Shown here one piece after another: positions 1-8,381 of a DNA stretch of 64,000 nucleotides. Position numbers and translations under genes: made by a program. The notes under the pieces were generated by a model. That model saw nothing but the letters and a program-made list of their open reading frames with translations, did no database searches and was not told the DNA's origin. Origin of the DNA: Bradyrhizobium septentrionale (GTDB lineage: Bacteria > Pseudomonadota > Alphaproteobacteria > Rhizobiales > Xanthobacteraceae); assembly GCF_011516645.4 (NCBI RefSeq), contig NZ_CP088285.1, positions 8,884,501 through 8,948,500 of the forward strand, written 5' to 3'. Positions within the stretch are counted from its first letter, which is position 1; every line of letters starts with the position of its first letter.

Positions 1-2
1 AC

Positions 3-890
3 AAGGATGCATTGACCTTTTTCATCGCCCAGTATCCTGACAGTTACTACGCAAATCTGGCAAAGCTTCAGCTCGCCAAAGTTGATGCGGAGGAGAAGCG
101 AGCCGCGGCGGCCGAAAAAGCGCGTCAGGCGGCGCAGGAACAGGCCCGGCTCGTCAACCAGGGCGCTCAACAGACGCAACTCGCCAAGGCGGCCTCGGAC
201 CTGAAAGCAGCACAGGAAGCTCGGGCGGCCGCTGAGGCAGCCAAGGACGTCGCGCAACAACAAGCGGCTCAGGCCGAACAGAAGCGTCTCGCGGCCGAGA
301 GCGCCGCGACCGCCGCTAAGGGCACCGCGCCGGCGGCTCCCTCCGCGCCAGACCAACCGCGAGAGACGAACGCAAATGCGGGTCCCAAGGTGGCCGCGCT
401 GCCCAGTCCGCAGGCAACCGTGCAGCCAACAGCACCAGCCGCGGTTGCCAAATTGCTACAGACCGAATTGCGCCGGGTTGGTTGCTTCACAGGATCGCCC
501 AGCGGGGAATGGGACACGGAATCGCGGCGCTCGCTGGAGATGTTCAACCGGAACGCCGGCACCAAGTTCGACGCAAAAGCCGCAAACGCCGATGCGCTTG
601 ACGCGATCAAGCTCAAAACGGCGCGAGTTTGTCCCTTGATTTGCGGATCCGGCCTTAAGCGAGACGGCGATCGCTGTGTCAAGATTACCTGTGCCGCAGG
701 TTACTTCCTCAATGACGACGACGAATGCGAGAGGCGCAAGGCACGTCATGCCCCGTCCGCCAGGCTCGAGCGCAGGGGCGCTGATCGCGAGGCGGAGGTT
801 CTGGCAAGACCCGCACGGCCGAAGGCGGAGGCCAACGCAGGCAGACGGGGCGACGGCGGAATGCCCTTCATGCCCTTCTTCTTTCCCTGA
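3..890 (+). CDS. C-terminal part of a caspase-like (peptidase C14 family) protein, cut by the window edge
   Basis: The frame is open to the left edge, so this is the end of a longer gene. The first visible codons read DALTFFIAQYPDSYYANLAKL, the repeat that follows the caspase domain in many Bradyrhizobium caspase-family proteins. Next comes an Ala/Gln/Glu-rich coiled coil (residues about 25-110). A peptidoglycan-binding-like fold follows (LQTELRRVGCFTGSPSGEWD, then a FNRNAG motif), and last a Cys-rich tail (CPLICGSGLKRDGDRC, then CAAGYFLNDDDEC). The catalytic domain lies outside the window, so protease activity is inferred only from the family layout. The tail ends in a Pro/Phe-rich stretch. 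Confidence 0.7.
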   Translation, partial: KDALTFFIAQYPDSYYANLAKLQLAKVDAEEKRAAAAEKARQAAQEQARLVNQGAQQTQLAKAASDLKAAQEARAAAEAAKDVAQQQAAQAEQKRLAAESAATAAKGTAPAAPSAPDQPRETNANAGPKVAALPSPQATVQPTAPAAVAKLLQTELRRVGCFTGSPSGEWDTESRRSLEMFNRNAGTKFDAKAANADALDAIKLKTARVCPLICGSGLKRDGDRCVKITCAAGYFLNDDDECERRKARHAPSARLERRGADREAEVLARPARPKAEANAGRRGDGGMPFMPFFFP

Positions 891-926
891 CGGGTCTGTT
901 GCCGCAATCGGTTGCACGTTCATCCG

Positions 927-1180
927 GCGGTCAGCGCGCTGGAACGTGATGTTGGAGACGGAATTCTTCTCGGCCACGTGCCCGAGCTCGTCGCCGAAGG
1001 CCGCGGCGTCGGCATCGTCGATCCGGTGGCGAGCAAGCCGTTCACCGAGGGCCTCGCCATCCGCCCGTTCAACCCGAAGATCCGGTACCAGATCGCGATC
1101 CTCTCTCCCCGACGCATGAAGCGCCGTCCCGGATGGCGCAGGATTTCGCCAAACTGCTGCGGCGCATCTTGCGGGCGTGA
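927..1180 (+). pseudogene. LysR-family regulator remnant (effector-binding domain only)
   Basis: One frame reads VAEGRGVGIVDPVASKPF, then IRPFNPKIRYQIAILSP, the C-terminal part of a LysR substrate-binding domain. Near 1110 the homology moves to another frame, which reads MAQDFAKLLRRILRA and stops at 1180. The DNA-binding half is absent and a frameshift is present, so this is a dead fragment. It follows the caspase-like gene with no promoter that I can see. Confidence 0.55.
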
Positions 1181-1231
1181 ACTTCGCGCTCGAGGCCGGC
1201 GCCAGCGCTTTCTATCGAGCGATCTGCGCGT

Positions 1232-1660
1232 TCACTGACAAACCAGCACGGGGGTCTTCGCCTGCGTCAGCACCTTGTTTGTCACGCTGCCGATCAGAAC
1301 TGCGGAGAGTCCGCTGCGTCCATGCGATGACATGACAATAAGGTCGCAGCCTTTGTCCTTGGCCGCTGCGATGATGGCCTGATGCGGTTGCCCGCTCTCC
1401 GCTTGGATCGTCTCGCAGGAGACACCGGCCTCCCTGGCCGTACGAGCCGCGCCATCCAGCGCGCTGGCGGCCTGTTCCTTGCGTATCGCAGCATATCCGG
1501 CGAGCACCTCACGGTACCGTGCCCCTAGCTCTGAAAGGGGCTCCAGGACAAAGATCACCGATACCTTGGCTCCGAGGGATTTCGCGAGCGCTACCCCATG
1601 CGCGACTCCATGCTCCGCCAGTTCCGACCCATCTGTCGGAATGAGAATATGCCGGTACAT
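1232..1660 (-). CDS. Universal stress protein, UspA family
   Basis: A single-domain Usp of 142 residues, the usual length. It opens YRHILIPTDGSELAEHG, with the early Asp of the nucleotide pocket. It ends with SSHGRSGLSAVLIGSVTNKV, which fits the ATP-binding G-2X-G-9X-GS pattern except that the first Gly is Ser. A strong ribosome site (GGGAGG) precedes the ATG. A FixK-like box lies about 175 bp upstream, and usp genes of rhizobia are often induced under low oxygen. A role in stress survival under oxygen limitation is therefore inferred. Confidence 0.92.
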   Translation of the reverse strand: MYRHILIPTDGSELAEHGVAHGVALAKSLGAKVSVIFVLEPLSELGARYREVLAGYAAIRKEQAASALDGAARTAREAGVSCETIQAESGQPHQAIIAAAKDKGCDLIVMSSHGRSGLSAVLIGSVTNKVLTQAKTPVLVCQ

Positions 1661-1833
1661 GCTTCACCTCCCGATTATCTGCATGACGCGTCGCTGCCTT
1701 CCGAACGAAAGCTGAACTCCCGCTTCGAATGCGGTCTTGAGATACTGTCGCTGAGCGCCGCGGTTCGGATGTCTGCCGTTGATCCGGAAGAGAACGCCTC
1801 GGTCGCCAGAAACCATGCATGCATGCTTGCGCC

Positions 1834-1847
1834 TTGATCTAGATCAT
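1834..1847. promoter_or_regulatory. FixK/FNR-type binding site (imperfect)
   Basis: TTGATCTAGATCAT, a near-palindrome one base from the FixK/FNR form TTGAT-N4-ATCAA. It lies between the divergent usp gene and the small gene that starts at 1960, and could serve either. Confidence 0.5.
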
Positions 1848-1959
1848 GGCGGCCCCAGGACTCTCGTCACGAAATCACGATGGTGACGGCCGAACGCTTC
1901 CTTTCCCGCGATAATGCGCAGGCATCGGGCGATCCTCGCATCGCAAAAGGAGCACGCTG

Positions 1960-2223
1960 ATGTGGGTGCTGATGTATGTGTTCTCCTATTCGGTCAGCCC
2001 GGCCGCTACGATCGACAAGGCCGAATGGAGGCTGCTCCCGACCGTGGTGTTCCAGGAATTCACAAGCGAGGAGCGATGCAGGGCGGCCAAGGCCACACTT
2101 GAAGGCAGCCTCAAAGACGCCGGCGCGAAGCTAAGGAGCGGCCTGGAAGACCTGAAAAGCGTTGGCAAGGCCGACCCGGCACAGATCATCATTGCTTACA
2201 ATGTGGAATGCCTTCCCAAATAA
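1960..2223 (+). CDS. Small hypothetical protein (87 aa)
   Basis: The ATG is preceded by AAAAGGAG at good spacing. The N-terminus MWVLMYVFSYSVSPAATIDKA looks like a short signal or membrane segment. The rest is a small, mixed-charge domain (EWRLLPTVVFQEFTSEERCRA) with two Cys (residues 60 region and CLPK end). I do not recognise the family. It reads away from the usp gene, with a FixK-like box between them. Confidence 0.7.
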   Translation: MWVLMYVFSYSVSPAATIDKAEWRLLPTVVFQEFTSEERCRAAKATLEGSLKDAGAKLRSGLEDLKSVGKADPAQIIIAYNVECLPK

Positions 2224-2301
2224 CGTTCCAGATGGCGCGATCGTCCACGGCGGCCGAGCTTCGGCAAAGCCGGCCATGCAGGCCCACCTCTCGGCCTGGC
2301 T

Positions 2302-2808
2302 CTAATCGTCCTCATCCTCGGGTTCGTCGTCATGCTCGATTGCGTCTCGCATGCCCCGCATGACGGCAAACGATACGAAGGCCATTCTCCTCTTCTGATC
2401 GTCGCTCAACGTCTTGTAGAGCGGCTCCCAGGCATCCGCGAGCTTCTTGAGATCAGTCCCGCGTTGAATGAGCCGATCGGCCCGTCGCTGCATGAGTTCA
2501 ACCGGACTGCCGTCGCCGAGGGCGCCCGTCGGGCCTTTCTCGTGCAATTCGGCTATCCGCTCCAATCGGACTTGCCGATTCTTCGCTCGCGCGCGGATGG
2601 CATCCTCGATGGCCGGCCAGTATTTCTCTTGGTCGGGCGTCAATTGCAGGGCGGCCTTGACGATGCCGACGCGCATATCCGTCAAGGCTTTCAGGTCGGC
2701 GGCGCTGGGTTGTGCTGCTCCGGCAGTCGGAGATGTCTCCGCTGCGCAAGTGAGAGACGACGTTGTGAGCAAAAGTGCAATCGCTGCGGCAGCTGTAATC
2801 CTTGTCAT
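2302..2808 (-). CDS. Spy/CpxP-like periplasmic protein with LTxxQ motifs
   Basis: A signal peptide (MTRITAAAAIALLLTTSSLTCAAE) is followed by an all-helical, charged domain. Two copies of the Spy/CpxP LTxxQ-type motif are visible (LTPDQEKYWP and LSDDQKRRM). The tail is acidic (EHDDEPEDEDD). Members of this family act as periplasmic chaperones or metal/stress sensors. RBS AGGAG precedes the ATG. A FixK-like box lies 68 bp upstream of the start codon, a distance that fits activation, so control by low oxygen is likely. Confidence 0.85.
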   Translation of the reverse strand: MTRITAAAAIALLLTTSSLTCAAETSPTAGAAQPSAADLKALTDMRVGIVKAALQLTPDQEKYWPAIEDAIRARAKNRQVRLERIAELHEKGPTGALGDGSPVELMQRRADRLIQRGTDLKKLADAWEPLYKTLSDDQKRRMAFVSFAVMRGMRDAIEHDDEPEDEDD

Positions 2809-2875
2809 TACAAACTCCTGGGCTGCTTCTCATTGATGTCGCCGAGAAGAAGCGCACAACCGGATCGGCCGCGGG

Positions 2876-2889
2876 TTGATCTAGGTCAA
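2876..2889 (-). promoter_or_regulatory. FixK/FNR-type binding site upstream of the Spy-like gene
   Basis: TTGATCTAGGTCAA matches TTGAT-N4-ATCAA with one change. It lies 68 bp before the start of the minus-strand Spy-like gene. Confidence 0.65.
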
Positions 2890-2994
2890 ATGGCACGGAA
2901 TCGGAAATATGGACACGATCGTTCAGGAAATGCCGCGCGCCTCCGGACGGGTTGGTCCAGCCTGGGCTATCACCGGCGAAACAGTGACGTCGGA

Positions 2995-3008
2995 TTGAGC
3001 TAGATCAA
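2995..3008 (+). promoter_or_regulatory. FixK/FNR-type binding site upstream of the antiporter gene
   Basis: TTGAGCTAGATCAA matches the FixK form TTGA(C)-N6-(T/G)CAA. It lies 60 bp upstream of the ATG at 3068 and is separate from the box at 2876, which faces the other way. Confidence 0.65.
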
Positions 3009-3067
3009 GATGGGCCGCCCGTGGCGCTCGGAAATTGCTGCCGAACCGGCTTCGATCGGACGATCTC

Positions 3068-4174
3068 ATGCACCTTCTGCTCAAGGAAATTCGACATAAT
3101 CCACTGCTTTGGATGTTGATCTTCGTGCCGATCGTGCTGGTGGTCGAAACCACAGCTCCGTCCGCCCACACAGCTCTGTTTGTACTCGCTGTCCTCGCCA
3201 TCGTGCCATTGGCTGCCCTTCTCAGCCACGCGACGGAGAGCTTCGCGCAAAAGACCGGCGATGCAATCGGAGGCCTGCTCAACGCAACCCTCGGAAATCT
3301 GACCGAACTGATCATCGCGATCGCCGCGCTTCATGCCGGAGAATACATGCTGGTCAAGGCATCTATCGCTGGCGCCATTGTCACCAACTCACTTTTCATG
3401 CTCGGCGCATCATTTCTGCTCGGTGGGCTCCGCCATCACGTTCAGGAGTATAATCGGGCCGGCGGAAGGATGTACGCAGCGCTGCTGCTGATGGCCACGA
3501 TTGCGCTGCTTGCTCCCGCAGCCGTCGCCGATCTTGATCCGGCACGCGGCGAAGCGATGGCGCAGCATCTGAGCACAGGCCTCGCTGTGTTGCTGATATG
3601 TGCCTACGGGCTCGGCCTGCTGTTCTCGCTCAAGACCCACAAGGAGCTGTTCGCAAGCGAGGAGCATGGCGACGAGAGTGACGACGCCGGCTGGCCGATC
3701 GGACTGGCTGTGAGCACACTCATCGCGGTCACGGTGCTGGTTGCCCTGGTCAGTGAAATATTCGTGAGTTCGGTGCAGAAAGCAGGCGAGACGCTCGGAT
3801 TGAGCCCGGCGTTCGTCGGTTTCATCATCGTCGCGCTGGTCGGCGCTGCGGCAGAAATGGCGGTCGCATTTTCTGCGGCGCGCAAGAACCGGCTCGATAT
3901 GAGCGTCAGCATCGCGCTCGGAAGCGCCTCTCAAATTGCGCTGTTTGTTGCGCCGGCACTGGTTCTTCTAAGCTACGTCATCGGTCCGAAGCCAATGGAC
4001 CTGCAGTTCTGGCCGGGCGCCGTGACGATGGTCATGATCGCCTCCGTGACCTCCTGCTTCATCACCAACAGCGGACGGTCGGCATGGTTTATCGGCGCCC
4101 TGCTTGTCCTCATCTACGCGATTTTTGCCATGACGTTGTACATGGTGCCGCCGGGATCGCACGCTCCGGTTTGA
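3068..4174 (+). CDS. Calcium/proton antiporter, CaxA type
   Basis: A 368-residue inner-membrane protein with about eleven hydrophobic segments in two homologous halves. The first alpha-repeat reads GNLTELIIAIAALHAGEYML, close to the CAX signature GNATELI. The second reads GAAAEMAVAFSAARKNRLDM and then SIALGSASQIALF, with the usual Asn replaced by Ala in GAAAE. An acidic loop (EEHGDESDDAG) lies between the halves. An upstream TTG at 3035 is possible, but ATG 3068 gives the normal N-terminus. Low-oxygen control is inferred from the FixK-like box. Confidence 0.9.
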   Translation: MHLLLKEIRHNPLLWMLIFVPIVLVVETTAPSAHTALFVLAVLAIVPLAALLSHATESFAQKTGDAIGGLLNATLGNLTELIIAIAALHAGEYMLVKASIAGAIVTNSLFMLGASFLLGGLRHHVQEYNRAGGRMYAALLLMATIALLAPAAVADLDPARGEAMAQHLSTGLAVLLICAYGLGLLFSLKTHKELFASEEHGDESDDAGWPIGLAVSTLIAVTVLVALVSEIFVSSVQKAGETLGLSPAFVGFIIVALVGAAAEMAVAFSAARKNRLDMSVSIALGSASQIALFVAPALVLLSYVIGPKPMDLQFWPGAVTMVMIASVTSCFITNSGRSAWFIGALLVLIYAIFAMTLYMVPPGSHAPV

Positions 4175-4223
4175 CCAACAGCGAGCTGCCTGATCGCGAT
4201 TGTGTCTGGGCCGATCGGCCAGA

Positions 4224-4688
4224 TCAGTATTGATACTGGGACTGCGGGCAGACCATTTGACCGTTCTGATCGTAATAGCAGCCCTGGTTTCTGTAATAGC
4301 CGTAGCTGCCATAGTATGCGCCGGCAGCGGTCGCGGCGCCGACGGCAGCAGCACCATAACCCCAGCCGGGGCGATAGTAACCTCTGCCATATCCGGGATA
4401 GCCGGCGACCGGGCGGCCAGGGCGACCTGCAATCGGCCGGCCCGGATAGCCCGGACGGCCGGCGATCGGGTGTGACGGCCGCGGGCGGCCGGCAACGCGA
4501 TATCCTCCACCATGAACCCTTCCGCCACCTACATGCACACCACCGCCACGCATCCCGCCACCGTGAAACCCACCTCCGCCGCCGCGGACTCCGCCGCCTC
4601 CTCCACGACGGGCATAGGCATCATCGGGAAACACGCAGACAGCAACGAGAAGCAGAACTGCCGAAGCGGCGAGGATCCAACGAAGCAT
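4224..4688 (-). CDS. Gly/Tyr/Arg-rich secreted protein (154 aa)
   Basis: The start at 4688 gives a clear signal peptide (LRWILAASAVLLLVAVCVFPDDAYA), preceded by GAAAGGG. The mature part is low complexity. It has Gly-His-Gly blocks, four GRPG-type repeats (IAGRPGYPGRPIAGRPGRPV), a Gly/Ala stretch and a Tyr-rich end with a Cys pair (NQGCYYDQNGQMVC). Such proteins are common in Bradyrhizobium and their role is unknown. A FixK-like box lies 67 bp upstream. Confidence 0.8.
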   Translation of the reverse strand: MLRWILAASAVLLLVAVCVFPDDAYARRGGGGGVRGGGGGFHGGGMRGGGVHVGGGRVHGGGYRVAGRPRPSHPIAGRPGYPGRPIAGRPGRPVAGYPGYGRGYYRPGWGYGAAAVGAATAAGAYYGSYGYYRNQGCYYDQNGQMVCPQSQYQY

Positions 4689-4754
4689 GGCGCGCCCTTT
4701 CTCTAACGAACGATTTGGCGAACGACGAAGCTGCGGCGCTTTGGCGCCGCGAGA

Positions 4755-4768
4755 TTGATGTAGATCAA
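4755..4768 (-). promoter_or_regulatory. FixK/FNR-type binding site, best match in the window
   Basis: TTGATGTAGATCAA keeps both half-sites of TTGAT-N4-ATCAA exactly. It is 67 bp upstream of the start of the Gly-rich secreted protein. The 230 bp between this box and the gene starting at 5000 hold nothing else I can support. Confidence 0.7.
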
Positions 4769-4999
4769 CGGAATGCAATCGCGCCGGAATAAAACTCGCC
4801 CCGCCGTGGCGCTTTCGAACGTCAGGTGTTTCCCGGCTCTCGGAACCGCAAGCAATGTTCCTTTGGCACGATTTGCACTTTGGCGGCGACATGCGGCAAT
4901 GGGGAGTGGTTCGGGGATAGTGACGTTCTGGCCGTGATTTCTCCAACTTCCTTCGCTTGGCCGTGTTCACGTGAAGGGCAGGATCGCCTCAGGGCGAGG

Positions 5000-5221
5000 A
5001 TGAACGTGCTGAAAACGGATGCGACGTGTGCGAGCTGTGGCGCAGGTTTCCGCCGGCTGGAGCTATGGTCAGAGCCCGGCGCCAAGGGTGAGTATCGCTG
5101 CCCCGTTTGCGATTACTTGCTCGAGGCATTTGATGGCACCAACCTGATCGCCTATCGGCTTACGATTCAACCGATCAGCGCGCTGGACGGCCCAACGGTG
5201 CGGTTCAGCATTCGACGATAA
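5000..5221 (+). CDS. Small zinc-ribbon-like protein (73 aa)
   Basis: The start at 5000 is chosen because GGGCGAGG precedes it and the conserved part begins there. Two Cys pairs (CASCGAGF and CPVCDYLLEAF), about 24 residues apart, form a likely zinc ribbon. The end is a beta-rich tail (LIAYRLTIQPI). The frame is open further upstream, but that part is not protein-like. Function unknown; a nucleic-acid or redox role would be a guess. Confidence 0.7.
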   Translation: MNVLKTDATCASCGAGFRRLELWSEPGAKGEYRCPVCDYLLEAFDGTNLIAYRLTIQPISALDGPTVRFSIRR

Positions 5222-5236
5222 CTCGGTGATTGGTTA

Positions 5237-5291
5237 GCGTCTGAGCGCAATTGGTCGCGATCGTGTGCTGCCCACATCGGGCAGCGCCACA
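5237..5291 (+). repeat. Dispersed repeat, copy 1
   Basis: This segment (gcgtctgagcgcaattggtc to gcagcgccaca) recurs at 7703-7755 with about 85 percent identity, in the same orientation. The two copies bracket the acyltransferase and HD genes. Confidence 0.7.
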
Positions 5292-5306
5292 AAAGGCGGG
5301 GCATAG

Positions 5307-6488
5307 ATGACATCGATTTCCCATTCAGAGGTCCTGAACACGCGGCCGGTACCCAAGGCCAAAACGCGAAACCTTTCGCTCGACCGTGCCCGCACCTTCC
5401 TGACGCTGATTGTGCTGCTGCATCACGCTGTCATCCCCTACACATATTACGGTCACACCGACCCGAGGTCGTTCTTCGGCTTCGACATGATCGTCCTCGC
5501 CACGGACAGTTTCTTCATGGCGATGTTCTTTTTCCTGTCGGGGCTGTTCGTGTGGCCCGGCATCGCTCGAAAAGGACCTGTTAGCTATCTGGCGGATCGC
5601 CTGCTTCGGCTTGGCCTGCCATTCTTGATCTGTGCATTCACGGTCATTCCGCTCGCCTATTACGCCATCTCGTTGCGACACCATCCCGAAATCGGCTTTG
5701 CGGAGTTCTGGTGGACGACGATCACGAAAGGCCCGTGGCCGAGTGGACCGATCTGGTTCCTTTGGGTGCTGTTTTCTTTCGATATGGTTGCGTGCCTGCT
5801 GTACCGGCTGTCACCCAACATGCTCGATCCGATCAATCGCCTCTCGCTGTATGGTCGCCGTCGGCCCGCCGTGTTCTTCGCGGTCATGCTTGCCGTAACC
5901 GCTGCGTTCTACATTCCCGGGCGGATTCACTTCGGCGCCGGCAGCTGGTTCGAGTTCGGGCCGTTCTCGGTGCAGCAGGGGCGCGTGCTGCTCTATGCAA
6001 GCTACTTCTTTTTCGGTGCCGGCATCGGCCTCGCGAATATGGATCGCGGGCTGCTCGCAGCTGACGGCCGGATGGCGAAGGTCAGCTGGGACTGGATGAT
6101 ACTGACGATCGTTCCGTATTACCTCATGTGGGTGCTGATCTCCATCAAGCGCGAAAATCTGGGGAATCCGGCAGACTTGCCGGACTGGTATGAGGGGGCC
6201 TATGCCGTCTGCTTCACCGTCTTCAGCGTCGCCATCCTGTTCCTGATCCTGGCCTACTTCCTGAGGTTCGCCCAGTCAGGCAAAAGCGTTCTCGATCTGA
6301 TGCAGGCTGACGCCTACGGCATGTTCCTGGTGCACTATCCGATCGCGCTATGGCTGCAGTATTGGCTGTTCGACTTCAATCTGCCGGCGACCGTGAAAGC
6401 ACCGATCGGATTCTTCCTGACGGTTTTGGCGAGTTGGGCGATCACGCGCGCACTGCGGCAAATCCCGGGAGCGACGAAGGTGCTGTGA
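5307..6488 (+). CDS. Acyltransferase family 3 membrane protein
   Basis: 393 residues with about ten membrane helices, the normal size for acyltransferase-3 proteins, which modify sugars or glucans (OpgC/OafA type). The N-terminal motif LSLDRARTFLTLIVLLHHAV contains the R and H typical of the family, followed by FFMAMFFFLSGLFVWPGI and an R-rich loop (LADRLLRLGLPFL). The last helices contain YGMFLVHYPIALWLQYW, also typical. The acceptor is unknown. It may be co-transcribed with nothing, since the next gene starts 336 bp later. Confidence 0.88.
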   Translation: MTSISHSEVLNTRPVPKAKTRNLSLDRARTFLTLIVLLHHAVIPYTYYGHTDPRSFFGFDMIVLATDSFFMAMFFFLSGLFVWPGIARKGPVSYLADRLLRLGLPFLICAFTVIPLAYYAISLRHHPEIGFAEFWWTTITKGPWPSGPIWFLWVLFSFDMVACLLYRLSPNMLDPINRLSLYGRRRPAVFFAVMLAVTAAFYIPGRIHFGAGSWFEFGPFSVQQGRVLLYASYFFFGAGIGLANMDRGLLAADGRMAKVSWDWMILTIVPYYLMWVLISIKRENLGNPADLPDWYEGAYAVCFTVFSVAILFLILAYFLRFAQSGKSVLDLMQADAYGMFLVHYPIALWLQYWLFDFNLPATVKAPIGFFLTVLASWAITRALRQIPGATKVL

Positions 6489-6824
6489 GAACCGCAAAAA
6501 ATACCTGACGAAAGGTCGACCGAACGGAAATGTTCTCGATGCTCCCGTGGGCTCGAAAATCTGGGTCTGTTTCGTCATGCCCTTGGCAACGACGGCATCG
6601 AGCGCCCTGAATTTGCCATGTACGGCCAGCGCGTGCGGGCGCCAAACGCACAGCCGATTGGACATTTCCCTGGGTCTGCGGCGGATGTACCGAGCCGACT
6701 TACAAGGATTGGTGATAGTGTCGTTTCGATCGGCATTTGTGACCGGTCGGGAAGCTGAAGGATGCCACAGCACAAGCCCTGTCGATCGTGACGCAGACAC
6801 AGCTAGGCTGGAGAGGATGCCAAG
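6489..6824. other. Intergenic stretch without a supported gene
   Basis: Frames here give no protein-like product on either strand. I see no terminator hairpin and no repeat. It probably holds the promoter of the HD gene, whose RBS (GAGG) lies at the right end. Confidence 0.4.
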
Positions 6825-7679
6825 ATGATCACGATTCCTCAACTGACCGCACAAGCCCTTGGCTCATTTCTTGCCAAGGAAACTGAAGGCCGTTTCCGCT
6901 CCTCACATTCCGATTTGACGAAGCTGCTGCCCTTTGCCGCCAGGCTGACACTGGAATGCATCGGTAACAGCGATGCACTCTATCACGACATCGAACACAC
7001 CATGCTGGTGACCCTGGTCGGGAACGATATCTTGGCCGGAAGGGCGCTGCAGCGAACCACCACGGCCGACGACTACGCGAACTTCATTCTGGCCTGCCTT
7101 GCCCACGACATCGGATACGTCCGCGGCATCGTCGAGGGCGACGAGGATGACGCGTATGTCGCGGACCTCAGCGGCCGCACCGTCCAGTTGCCGGTTGGAT
7201 CGTCCGACGCCGCGCTTGCGCCCTACCATGTCGACCGCTCAAAACTGTTTGTGATTGAGCGGTTCGATGCCGTGGAGGAAGTCGATGCGGCCCGAATTGC
7301 CCGGGCAATCGAGTACACCCGCTTCCCCTATGCGACGACACCAAACATCGACACGGACGATCTCAACGAGGAGGAAGGGTTACTGTTGCGCGCCGCCGAT
7401 CTGATCGGCCAACTCGGCGACCCCCATTACATGCGAAAGTCAAATGCGCTTTTCCACGAGTTCGAGGAAATCGGGCTGAACAAGAAGCTCGGCTACGCGA
7501 CACCCGCCGATATCGTCTATAAATTCCCGCAGTTTTACTGGACCAATGTCGCACCACAGATCCAGCTTGCGATCCGCTATCTTAATGTGACCTCCAGCGG
7601 TCGCCAATGGATCGCCAACCTTCACAGCAACGTCTTCCGGGCTGAACGCGAGGTCAATCTCTCCGGGCCCCAGAGATAA
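6825..7679 (+). CDS. HD-domain metal-dependent phosphohydrolase
   Basis: 284 residues with the HD signature in order: YHDIEHTMLVTLV (first His and HxxxH), LACLAHDIGYVRGI (the HD pair), and later LLRAADLIGQLGDP (the distal Asp). This fits a metal-dependent phosphohydrolase acting on nucleotides or cyclic nucleotides; the substrate cannot be read from sequence. It is cytoplasmic, with no signal or membrane segment. It sits alone between two copies of a dispersed repeat. Confidence 0.85.
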   Translation: MITIPQLTAQALGSFLAKETEGRFRSSHSDLTKLLPFAARLTLECIGNSDALYHDIEHTMLVTLVGNDILAGRALQRTTTADDYANFILACLAHDIGYVRGIVEGDEDDAYVADLSGRTVQLPVGSSDAALAPYHVDRSKLFVIERFDAVEEVDAARIARAIEYTRFPYATTPNIDTDDLNEEEGLLLRAADLIGQLGDPHYMRKSNALFHEFEEIGLNKKLGYATPADIVYKFPQFYWTNVAPQIQLAIRYLNVTSSGRQWIANLHSNVFRAEREVNLSGPQR

Positions 7680-7702
7680 TCCCCTTTCCTGGTAGACGAT
7701 GA

Positions 7703-7755
7703 CGTCTGAGCGCGATTGGTCGGGCCCGTCTGCTGCCCACATCGGACAACGCCAC
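7703..7755 (+). repeat. Dispersed repeat, copy 2
   Basis: It starts acgtctgagcgcgattggtc and ends acaacgccaca, matching 5237-5291. Here it runs straight into the tandem repeat before tRNA-Tyr. Confidence 0.7.
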
Positions 7756-7760
7756 AGCTT

Positions 7761-7985
7761 CGCGGATACAGCCCGCCTTCGCCCTCCGGGCTTCGGCAGC
7801 AGCTTTCGCTCGCTTCGCTACGATGGAGATTTGCTGGCTTGCCCAGCTGGTGCTCGCGAAGCGAGTAACATCCGCGGACAGAGCCCGCCTTCGCCCTCCG
7901 CGCTACGGCGCGGCAGCCTTCGCTCACTTCGCTACGCTGGAGGTTGCTGGCTTGCCTAGCCGTAGCTCGCGAAGCGAGCGAAGGC
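7761..7985. repeat. Imperfect tandem duplication, two units of about 112 bp
   Basis: Unit 1 (7761-7872) and unit 2 (7873-7985) share cggacagagcccgccttcgc, cgcttcgctacg, ggttgctggcttgcc and ctcgcgaagcgag blocks. Each unit can form hairpins, for example CTCGC/GCGAG. It resembles the structured intergenic repeats of Bradyrhizobium and lies directly 3' of tRNA-Tyr, so it may end or process that transcript. Confidence 0.65.
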
Positions 7986-8071
7986 TGGTGGGGGAGGCAG
8001 GACTCGAACCTGCGAAGCCATGAGGCGGCTGATTTACAGTCAGCTCCCTTTGCCACTCGGGACACTCCCCC
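7986..8071 (-). tRNA. tRNA-Tyr (anticodon GTA)
   Basis: On the minus strand the 7-bp acceptor GGGGGAG pairs with CTCCCCC, followed by A and an encoded CCA. The anticodon loop reads CTGTAAA, giving GTA for tyrosine. The long variable arm (about 86 nt in total) is as expected for bacterial tRNA-Tyr. The T-loop is GGTTCGAGTCC. Confidence 0.95.
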
Positions 8072-8291
8072 GTCCAACAGCATCAGAACCGGCCGCGCGA
8101 GTGGCGGCGGACCGGGTCATCGAAATGACGCTGATAACCGGCCGACCCGAAGCGGGTGCGCGGTCGGGCGCGTTTATGGGCGAAGGCGGTCCCCAAAGTC
8201 AACCAAGCCGGCCGTCTATTTGGCATACTTTTGCGGGCTGGCGCGATCTCTGTTCCAAAGAAGCAAAAGCGGGGGCTAGATTCTTGTTTTT

Positions 8292-8339
8292 GACGCGTTT
8301 TCTTCACGCGAACCGGTCCCCACTTCGCTCGAAAACGCT
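8292..8339 (+). repeat. Bradyrhizobium-type palindromic repeat, left of rlmB
   Basis: The core is cgcgttttcttcacgcgaac, ending tcgctcgaaaacgct. It is present inverted at 9264-9310, so rlmB lies between two inverted copies. Confidence 0.75.
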
Positions 8340-8381
8340 GTGTAAATTGCCAATATTCGGGAGCCGTGACACAAGCCTCAC

